NCBI GenBank assembly: GCA_022559845.1
Contig: CM040118.1
Coordinates: 233,663,224 to 233,727,223 of the forward strand
Source: Amorphophallus konjac
Taxonomy: Eukaryota > Streptophyta > Magnoliopsida > Alismatales > Araceae
DNA: 64,000 bases
Direction of reading: 5' to 3'
Shown: positions 56,153 through 64,000 of the stretch, in pieces
Position numbering within the stretch: the stretch's first letter is position 1
How the letters are laid out: every line of letters begins with the position of its first letter
Made by a program: the position numbers and the translations under genes
The notes under the pieces: generated by a model
Database searches by the model: none
Seen by the model: only the letters and a program-made list of their open reading frames with translations
What the model was told of the DNA's origin: nothing

Positions 56153-58357
56153 TGTTGAGTCGGATGACTAGCAGATCTAGAGGGGGGGTGAATAGATCTA
56201 CCCCAAATTCTTTTGAAATTTAAGCACTTAAGATGCAGAATTAAAATGCTAAGGCAGACACCACTAATTCAAGCACACAAGTTGAAACAAGTAAGAGATC
56301 AACCAAATAATATAAAGGTAACTGAGATGTAAAAGAATGATCTCTCAAATAACAGCAGTGACAGACGATCGAATATGTAGAAGCACACAAGTTGCAGACG
56401 AGATACTTGGCGGAGATTTGACTCAGAAGTCACTCACGCAAGAGAGACAACCTTTCAGATAGGCTTGATCTATCCTTCGAGTTACTTCTTTTGATATATC
56501 TCATTGCAACAGTTAATTCAGTCAAGAGAGAACTTCAAATCAAATCTAGGATTCCAGTAGAAAGAGGCAGCAATCACATAAGCATAGTGCAAAGCAAATT
56601 TTAAGGTGGTTCGATCTCAACCTTGAGATCTACGTCCACCCCTTACTTAATCAAGTAAGGCTTACCGCTGACTAACAGCTTGAACTGCTAATCCACAGCT
56701 TTGGGGATCAAATCCCTACAAACCGTTGAGCATTACAGCTTGCTAAGACCGCTGGTTCACAGCTTAACCCGTTGAGTTTCACAGCTTGCTGACTGCTGAT
56801 AAACAGCTTACGAATGATGTCAAAAATAAATGGAAAACCAAAATAACAATGGAAAGAAACAATATAGCTCACTATAGAGCAAATTGACTTTGGATCTGAA
56901 CCAATAGTGAAGATAGCAACATTTCCACTCAGACTCTCTTCTCACTCAAACAATCTTCACCATATTACAACACTCTATTTTTCTCTCTATATTTTGCAGC
57001 AGGCTCTTTCTCTCGATCTCCTCTCTGACTTTTCTCTCTCATATTCTAACAATCTCTCTGAACTCTTCCGTTCTTCTGCTTCGTGTATTCCTTTTTCTCT
57101 ATCTCTTCTTCTCTGTTTCTCTCGTTTGAGAGATCCCCTTTTTATTGGCGCAGGCTGAGCCAGGTGGTCCCCTGAGCTTTTTGAATTTTGGGCGCGTGGA
57201 AGACACACTCCCACCCAAAGATTTTATCCATAAAGCGCACTTCGAGGGGCCATGTGTCAGAGGTGGAGGTTGTGACGATCCACGTGGCAGAATATCAGTT
57301 CTGCTCCCTACCTTGGATCACGTGCCTTTAATCTGGTTCTTTAAGTTCCGTGTGAGAATGATGCAGACTACCTTTATGCCACCCAGGTGTTCGATCATAG
57401 AACTCGACTGGTTCTTCTTGTTTCTGTTCAAAAACATAATCCAAGACTTATTATTTTAATAAAGCATGCAAAAGTGGTTAGCAAATGCAATTTCAGATAC
57501 TTCATGTGGTCAGGCAGTTTATTTAAGTGAATGCTTAGAAAGTCTTAAAGTGCATCGAAGCATAAATGAAGTCTATCAACCTGTATTAGCTAACACATGC
57601 AGTAGGTCAGAGTAACAACATCGACCTTATTGAAATACATGTAGACTTTTATTGTCAGACACACTGACTTAAAATGAAGATGCATCGACCTTACCTTATG
57701 GTAAATTCGCAAGGTGCATCGACCTTGAGAATAATAACTAACAAGCATCGACCTTACTAAGACGTCCATAGACTTGTCCTTTAGTAGCTAGCTCACTAGC
57801 ATCGACCTTACTAAGACATGCATATACTTGTCCTTCAGTCGCTAGCTCACTAGCATCGACCTTACTAACACATGCATAAACCTATGCAACGTTCGCTGTC
57901 TTACTAACATCGACCTCATTGAAACATGCTTTGACCTGTGCTGCAGTCCTTCTACATGTCTCACTAGCATCGACCTATGCAGTAGTCACTGACTTACTAG
58001 CTTCGACCTTCTAGTGCAGGACTTCACATGTGCATCGACCTTTCAATGCAATACTTCTACATGTGCATCAACCTTTCTAAACGATAACTCTGCACATGCA
58101 TCGACCTTTAGAATTGAAATGAACATATGCACTGACCTTTGTATGCAATAATGTGAACATGCATCAACCTACATCAACCTTGATATGCAACATGCATCGA
58201 CCTTGATATGGAACATGCATCGACCTTCATATGCAATAAGAACTCATTCTAACTAAATTGAGAACTTTAAGATAACAATGTTGCCAGAGATAAACTAAGA
58301 TCAAAAACATTGTTGCCATCATCAAAACTAGACATCAAAATCAAAGGAGACAAACCA
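56153..58357 (-). repeat. 5' LTR (LTR C) of element E
   Basis: 2205 bp; outer end at 58357 (minus strand start TGGTTTGTCTCC), followed by target duplication TCCAG. The promoter position has AATAAAAA (57139-57147 region) where LTR B has TATAAAAA. Three 54-bp repeats at 57746-57907. Confidence 0.9.
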
Positions 58358-58362
58358 TCCAG

Positions 58363-61039
58363 GGTGGAGACCCTGGCATGACCGCATACCCCTCTCCTTC
58401 CCAAGAGAAAGAACCCGACAGCTCTTCGATGTCCTTGTCGAGAGGGGGCAAATCATGCCCCGTGATCCGCCAGCAGACTGCACCCAATGGGACTTCAGCC
58501 ATCCCCAGTACTTCCGTTTTCACACTAGAATTTGCCACACTATCGAATCCTGCGAGGAAGTTCAGCACCTAATCCAGAAATAGATTTAGTGGGAGCAAAT
58601 CGTTGCTGAGGGGAACTCTATGGCTGTTCTGAGACTTTGAAAAGCCATTGAAGAGACCATGAGCATTGCCAGAAATGCACCTGAGCAACCAGACCCTCCT
58701 TAGGCAAATGGGCATGAGTTGCCTTATCAACATACCCCAGAATGTCTCGAGTTTTGAACCGATAACCAATAGGCTCTCGAGCGCCTACGAAGGCGTAGGG
58801 AGTGGGACGCCAGCCAGGAGGCGGAGCCGAGTGATTTCTCGGTCAATGTCATCCATCCTCCCGCCACCCCAGCTCCTCCAGACGCCCAGACATCAACAAC
58901 CAGCCGACCAGCCCCTACCACTTTGGTCGCACAATGGCGGCCCTAGCAAGACCTGGAGTCTCTCCCATTCTCCAGGGCAGATACCGCCAGGCTCCTCCAG
59001 GTCCTTCTCGACCGAGAGGATGTCTTGGTGAGCGAGATGATGATGGGCGCCCCAAGTTCCTCTCGCTCCCCTCATACCCTACCTCCATCTCCAGTGTCAG
59101 GAGATTCGAAGGGGAAGCAAAAGCAGGGTGAGGTCTTGACGTGATCGCATCACGTCCCTTTGGCCAGCGAGTCATCAGGTCCTCTCCGCATTCCCTGCAA
59201 CCCAGTCCAAAACACAAAGAAGACATCTTTGGAGCCTTCAGGGACTTCGGCTCATAAGTCGGGCCCTCCACCACGAGGCCCAGTCGACGCGCGAAGTCAG
59301 GGTAACCACCCGGAGCGGCCATACCCTACTGCATCTTCGGCTATCGCCAGACACTGCTCCAAGCCAGATCGCAAAGACAAGGCTAAAGAGCAGGACACCG
59401 CGCACGTCTCCCAGTCCGCATCTCAATAAAAGACTTTACCACCATGGGTAAGGCATCAAACTGTGCATACGTCTTTGGACGCCGACCCCAGTGTACCAGC
59501 TCATCAGGAGATACCTCCTTTGCCACCGTGGGTAAGACATCAAACCGTGCATACATCTTCGGACGTTGGCCCCAGCATATCAGCTTATCCAAAGCTACTT
59601 TCCTCACCATCGCGGGTAAGGCATCAAACCGCGTATACGTCTTCGGACGTCGGTCCCAGTGTACCATCTCCTTAGTAGACACCCTCCTCGCCACCGCGGG
59701 TAAGGCATCAAACCACGCACATGTCTATGGACGCTAGTCCCAGTATTCCAGCATACCAGGAGCTACCACTTGAGGGAATCGAGCGGGTGATCAACCCCAC
59801 CTTCCAAATACAGCAAGCGGAAGGTACCTGGATTGAAATCCGGGCAAAGAAAAGTCATCGACCTCACTCTGCCAAGACCACAGCTCGAAGATATCTTCAC
59901 GAGGATTCCTCCACTCCAGTCCCAGTATCTCTCTCTCCTACTCCCCTCGAGGGGGCCATCGCCAAGAAATAAGAGAAAAATAGGAGGAAGAACCTCAAAA
60001 GGTAGCTCAAGAAACAAGCTGAGCAAGCAGCCACCCTACAGTCTCCAACCAAGCCAACGCCTATCCAAAGGCTGCAATAGCTCATCGACGACCTGGAGGA
60101 GTACATACCCCCTCGTTCCACTGGTGCTCTCCCGCTCGATAGCTACATCTTGTGAGAAGAAATGCAGAAGCGATCTCGCCTCAGAAGCTGGGTCCAAGAG
60201 ATGATCCAGAAGATCAAGAACGGCAAAAGGCTTTTTATTCCAGAAGAACTCTCCTTGTTCTTTAAAGATAAGGAGATCACAATAGAGCAGCTGGAAGAAA
60301 TGCTTCAGGGTTGCACCTGCAACATGGTGGCCATTCCACCCCCTGATAACATCAACGCCTCCCGGCGAGGCGAGCCAGTGGCTTCCCGAACCAGACAAAG
60401 AACCATCACCCCGCTCGAGTTACAGCTAGCTCTAGAACACACCGGCTGCGGCCGAGGTCATGGCCGGGGAAGCAGTAGAGGCTGTGGGAGGATTCCCGAG
60501 CTACCTCTTCACCCGTCCACCTTCGACCTGGAGCGAATTATCCTCTTCCGAGGGGAGGAGCCCACCCCATTCAGGAGGTAGAAATTCAGAAAGGGGCCAA
60601 CATCTTCGTCCCCTCCGGCACGTAGGGGACAGCTGCCAGGATCCCAGTCTCTGAACCAACGTCGTTCTCTTCCACAGAATAAGCATGACCGTCCGGTAAG
60701 GACGAGCCAGCTCGCCAGCCACTCCTAGAAGAGCCATCATTGGCACCCCTATTCCAGGAGTCCACAGATGGTCAGAGTCAGTCTGATCCCAGTGGCAAAG
60801 GCAAGGCAGTGCAACTCCCCGACGAGGAGCAGCACAGCATCCCACAGAAGACCCAGCTTGACATACTACGATCATTGGAGGATGCTTGAGCTCGAGCTGA
60901 CCGGAAGGTCCTCCACCAGATAAAGCGGCTTCCTACCAGCATCACAATCTGGGAAGCCATTGCTTGGAGTAAGGAGCTAAGAGAAACTCTTATCAAAATA
61001 CTCCAAGAGCTAGAAGCCTCTAAAGGACATGTCACGGAG
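58363..61039 (+). pseudogene. Gag C-terminal to protease linker of element D
   Basis: Continues element D after element E. SPSQEKEPDSSSMSLSRGG and a short open piece to 58572, then broken frames; a 28-residue tandem repeat at 59432-59745; and a 139-codon piece (60162-60581) with KKR-type helices (EELSLFFKDKEITIEQLEEML). No named domain. Frames change several times, so this stretch is degenerate or non-coding in parts. Ogre elements have a long region between gag and the pol domains. Confidence 0.55.
59432..59745 (+). repeat. 84-bp (28-codon) tandem repeat, element D linker
   Basis: GGTAAGGCATCAAA starts at 59447, 59531, 59615 and 59699, exactly 84 bp apart, about 3.7 copies. Read in frame it gives GKASN.AYVFGRRPQ units. 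The unit sequence differs from the 84-bp array at 40012-40700; only the period is the same. Confidence 0.9.
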
Positions 61040-61957
61040 ATGAAGGTGGCTTCCTATGAAGCCTTCACAACCACCGTCTCCTTCATGGAGAAGGACATGT
61101 TGCTCTCCCCTCTGTGCCACAACCGTCCTCTCTACATGAAGGGGAAGGTCAATAGGCATGAGGTAAACCGGATCCTGGTGGATGCTGGTGTTGTTGTCAA
61201 CATCATGCCACTCAAGACATTCAAGACTTTATATCTGACCCCATACCTCCAGAAGGTTCAAGCAGTCAAGATATCCGGTTTCAACCAAGACACCAAGGAC
61301 GTCCTCGACCGGGTGGATGTAGATCTAGTGCTCAATAATTTCACTTTTAAGGTGGCATTCTACATCATCGATGCCAACACATCCTACAAAGTGCTACTGG
61401 GTAGACCCTGGCTGCATGAAAATTGGGTCGTCCCATCAACTCTCCACCAATGCATCAAGTATGCCAAGGACGGGGAACAACACACAGTCTTCGCAGACCT
61501 ATCACCATTCACTCCAGCAGAATGCAATCTCACCGATGCTGCGCTCTACTTCAGGGGAATCAGTCCTTACCCCGTAATCAAGAGCAAAAGCAATGGCTGG
61601 CTCTCAGAGGAAGATGATAATGATATCTTCTCCATTGATGAAGAAAAGGCCAAGCTTCATCAGCTACGCCTCAGCTCCAAGTCAACCCCAGACCACCCAG
61701 AGAGGCGCAAAATCGACTTCGAGGCTAATCTTATTAGCCGAGCCATCGACAAAAGCATATCCTTGCCACCAGACTGCATCCAGCTCCCATGTGCATCAGA
61801 AGAGCACATGGTTGAGTCACTAACGACATTTGTTGTTACCTTCAAGCGAGAATGTAGAAACAAGAAAAAGGCTAACAGGGACAAGCCCATTGTCTTCTAT
61901 AAGGGAAACACGGTCCCTCAAGCCCCACCAGACAATGACTTCGGTTGGTCCAAATGA
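61040..61957 (+). pseudogene. Protease region of element D
   Basis: 305-codon open frame. RILVDAGVVVNIMPLKTFKTL (about 61169-61225) holds the catalytic Asp; the Ogre/Tat pattern DGGSA is here DAGVV, so Ser/Thr is Val. Then KISGFNQDTKDV, VAFYIIDANTSYKVLLGRPWLHENWVVPSTLHQCIKY (to about 61460), the conserved flap and C-terminal part. The rest is an acidic spacer. The longest intact stretch of element D. The frame changes before RT. Confidence 0.88.
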
Positions 61958-62786
61958 GCCGATGATACCCCGGAAGTAGTCCAAGTATCGGATGACCTGC
62001 CGCCGCATATTAGGGAGATGTGTCTGAAGCAACACATCCCTCAATGGCAAGCTTCCCCACAGCGGAGATATTTTCGCCAGCTGTGGACCCCTTCCCAGGT
62101 CCGGGGGCAACCCCCATCCTTTTATAAGGATACCAGGGGACTTGGCTACGACCAAGACCCAGACTTCCATGTCTACTATGCGGTCAACGTCGTAGGCCAC
62201 AGCCAGTTGACGACCAGGCTAATGTCGATACAAAATTTGACAGTTCCGGGGATGAGGAAGAGGACATCCGGATCTCGATCCCCGTCAAAGCCAGCACTCC
62301 AGTCCAAGCAGTCAAGGAATCCTCCTCGCCTCCCTGTAAAAATGTCAGGGCTGAAGAAGCTCTTCCTGCCACCCAGCTTGTCGAAGGACTCAGTTCGACA
62401 AACTGTCCTGATGAGGGAGGGGTCCAGGATACTAGCCGTAAAGGGTTGTCAGCTCTAGCAGGCAACTCTAGGGAAACCTCAGCAGTGCCAGTTGACAACC
62501 GCTGGCAAGAAGCTAGCGGTCCAGACCAACCCTTGATGGAGTCCAGCAACAATAATTTGCCAGTCCCATCGGCGTCAACCAATGGCTTCGAAAGTCAAGA
62601 AATACACGAAGCCGACACCGATGATGAGGATTTCATCGACTTCCAACCCGTTCCTCCCGAGCTGGAGGACGGTGGCCCGACGACCATTGACGAACTCATC
62701 GAAATCAACTTGGGTGGAGATGAATCCCACCAGCCAGCATTCATCAGCACTCTCCTCACCGAAGCAGAAAGGCAAGATTACCAGTA
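61958..62786 (+). pseudogene. Linker between PR and RT of element D
   Basis: No catalytic domain. Acidic tail in the RT frame from about 62560 (DTDDEDFIDFQPVPPELEDGG, then TTIDELIEINLG) ending in FISTLLTEAERQDYQ and a stop at 62785-62787, followed by FLLEYKDFFAWTYKEMPG, which is the standard entry to Tat-type RT. 61958-62445 is in a different frame. Confidence 0.7.
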
Positions 62787-63435
62787 ATTCCTACTCGAAT
62801 ACAAAGACTTCTTCGCCTGGACATACAAGGAGATGCCAGGGCTAGATCCCATTGTAGCGGAGCACGAGCTAGCTATTTCTCCCTAAGCCACTCCAGTCAA
62901 ACAGCCATAACGACACATGCACGATGAGCTGGAACTCCAAGTTTCGACTGAAGTCAACAAAATGGCAGTGGTCGACATTGTCGAGCCGTGTATCTACCCG
63001 ATTTGGCTCACCAACATAGTCCCGGTGAAAAAGAAAAATGGTCAAGTCCGCATTTGCGTCGACTTTTGGGACCTCAACAAAGCCTGTCCAAAAGATGACA
63101 TCCCAGTTCCGATCACAGAAACAATGGTTGACATGACCATCGGACATGAAGCCTTGTCTTTCATGGATGGGTCGTCTGGTTATAACCAGATCCGGATGTC
63201 CCTCAAAGACAAGAACCACACTACCTTTAGATCCCCCAAAGGGATTTTCAACTATAAGCACATGCCCTTTGGTTTGAAGAATGCCGACGCTATTTACCAA
63301 AGAGCCATGACCAAAATATTCGACGAGATGCTGCATAACATCGTTGAGTGTTATGTCGATGACCTTGTCGTCAAAATAAAAAGGCGTGAAGACCACATAC
63401 ATGATTTGCGCCAAGTCTTTGATCGACTCTGGTAA
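62787..63435 (+). pseudogene. Reverse transcriptase of element D
   Basis: YKDFFAWTYKEMPGLDP (62800), two stops near 62884 and 62908, then WLTNIVPVKKKNGQVRICVDF, LNKACPKDDIPVP, SFMDGSSGYNQIRM, MPFGLKNADAIYQRAM, and catalytic YVDD at about 63353-63364 with LVVKIK. The frame stops at 63433-63435 (TGG-to-TAA-like position). Catalytic Asp pair kept. Confidence 0.93.
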
Positions 63436-63987
63436 TATGGGCTCAAGATGAACCCCATGAAATGCGCCTTTGGCGTATCCAGCGGCAAGTTTCTCAGTTT
63501 CATCATCAGATACCGAGGGCTCGAGGTGGACCCTAGCAAGATCAAAGCGATTCGGAAGCTTCCATCGCCCACGAACCTCACCGGGCTCAGGTCCTTCCAA
63601 GGAAGACTAGCCTACATTCGAAGGTTCATCTCTAATCTCTCCGATCGATGTGCACCTTTCAACAAATTAATGAAGAAACACACCCAGTTCATGTGGGACT
63701 CGGAATGCCACGTGGCTTTCGAGCAAATCAAGGAGTACCACCTTACTCCCCTGGTCCTGGGGGCACCAGTCAAGGGCAAACCCCTTATACTCTACATTAC
63801 CGCCGTGCATGCTTCGTTGGGGGCTCTGTTGGCGCAAATCAATGAGGAAGGCAAAGAGCAACCGCCCCACTACCTCAGCCGGAAAGTAATCGGTGTTGAG
63901 TATCGCTACTCTGCCATAGAGAAAGTCTGCTTGGCATTGGTATTCACCGTCAAGAAGCTGCGGCACTATCTTCTGGCCCATCGGTGA
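63436..63987 (+). pseudogene. RT thumb and RNase H of element D (runs to window end)
   Basis: Same frame: MNPMKCAFGVSSGKFLSFII, LTGLRSFQGRLAYIRRFISN, FMWDSECHVAFEQIK, PLILYITAVHASLGALLAQ, YLSRKVIGVEYRYSAIEKVCLALVFTVKKLRHYL. It closes with TGA at 63985-63987, probably a decayed codon, since RNase H continues in the family (the second RNase H and IN lie outside the window). Confidence 0.88.
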
Positions 63988-64000
63988 GCATATATCTAAG

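Larger units (their letters stand above)
45448..58357 (-). mobile_element. Element E: SIRE-type Ty1/copia composite with a captured chromovirus segment, target duplication TCCAG
   Basis: TCCAG occurs at 45443-45447 and 58358-58362. Between them, minus strand, in order: full LTR C (58357-56153), primer site, gag, pol, 3' non-coding region, purine tract, full LTR B (48875-46639), a second primer-site-like sequence, 1 kb of chromovirus RNase H-IN sequence, and the last 150-160 bp of an LTR (A). A normal copia element would have two LTRs. Pol order (PR, IN, RT, RNase H) and the gag are SIRE/Maximus-like. Confidence 0.9.
36508..64000 (+). mobile_element. Element D: Ogre-like Tat Ty3/gypsy element, 3' part outside window
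   Basis: LTR (36508-39505), primer site, long frame with 28-residue repeats, Tat-type gag, PR, RT, and RNase H cut by the window end. Two later insertions split gag: a solo LTR (42656-44771) and element E (45448-58357). The size, the coding region upstream of gag, and the IMPLKT and LLGRPW protease motifs fit the Ogre/Tat group. About 12.5 kb of D itself is visible, all decayed. Confidence 0.88.

Noticed and set aside
62869..63600. 243-codon minus-strand frame over RT of element D
   Set aside because: Exact overlap with plus-strand RT motifs, including YVDD; it is a shadow.

Overview
The window is a block of plant repetitive DNA made almost entirely of LTR retrotransposons, nested and partly deleted. 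The families seen are Tat/Ogre-type Ty3, Tekay-type chromoviruses with tRNA-iMet primer sites and a C-terminal chromodomain, an Athila-type LTR, and SIRE-type Ty1/copia. Together they indicate a seed plant with a large, repeat-rich genome; the species cannot be told from the sequence. I found no host gene, tRNA, rRNA, CRISPR array or prokaryotic feature. Almost every reading frame is broken, often by codon changes expected from C-to-T decay (CAG to TAG, TGG to TGA or TAG), as in old methylated copies.

Layout from left to right. 1-11997: element A, a Tat-clade Ty3 element on the plus strand, with LTRs about 96% identical by eye, broken gag-PR-RT-RNase H-aRNH-IN and an extra antisense ORF before a truncated 3' LTR. 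11998-12651: an unassigned spacer. 12652-21366: element B, a minus-strand Tekay-type chromovirus with one LTR truncated. 21367-23730: an Athila-type remnant (primer site plus one complete LTR, minus strand). 23731-24304: a fragment of an Ogre-type LTR end. 24305-24735 and 34787-36507: two pieces of an old SIRE-like copia element, separated by element C. 24736-34786: element C, a plus-strand Tekay-type chromovirus whose 5' LTR carries a solo LTR with target duplication GCTGG and whose 3' LTR survives as only 54 bp. 36508-64000: element D, an Ogre-like Tat element on the plus strand that runs off the window inside RNase H. D contains two later insertions: a solo LTR (42656-44771, target duplication CATAT) inside gag, and a 12.9-kb SIRE-type element E (45448-58357, target duplication TCCAG).

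The most unusual object is element E. It holds three LTR segments, not two. Between the middle LTR and the outer left LTR piece lies about 1 kb of chromovirus RNase H-integrase sequence, in the same sense, fused next to a primer-binding-site-like sequence. The whole composite sits between one pair of 5-bp target duplications. The next most interesting items are the 28-residue (84-bp) repeats in the gag-upstream frame of element D, a second unrelated 84-bp array further downstream in D, four large stem-loops just upstream of the TATA box in D's LTR, and palindromic motif arrays that recur with different sequences in the LTRs of several families.

Nothing here looks like a working new system. 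The value of the window is in chimera formation, LTR architecture and the order of nesting.
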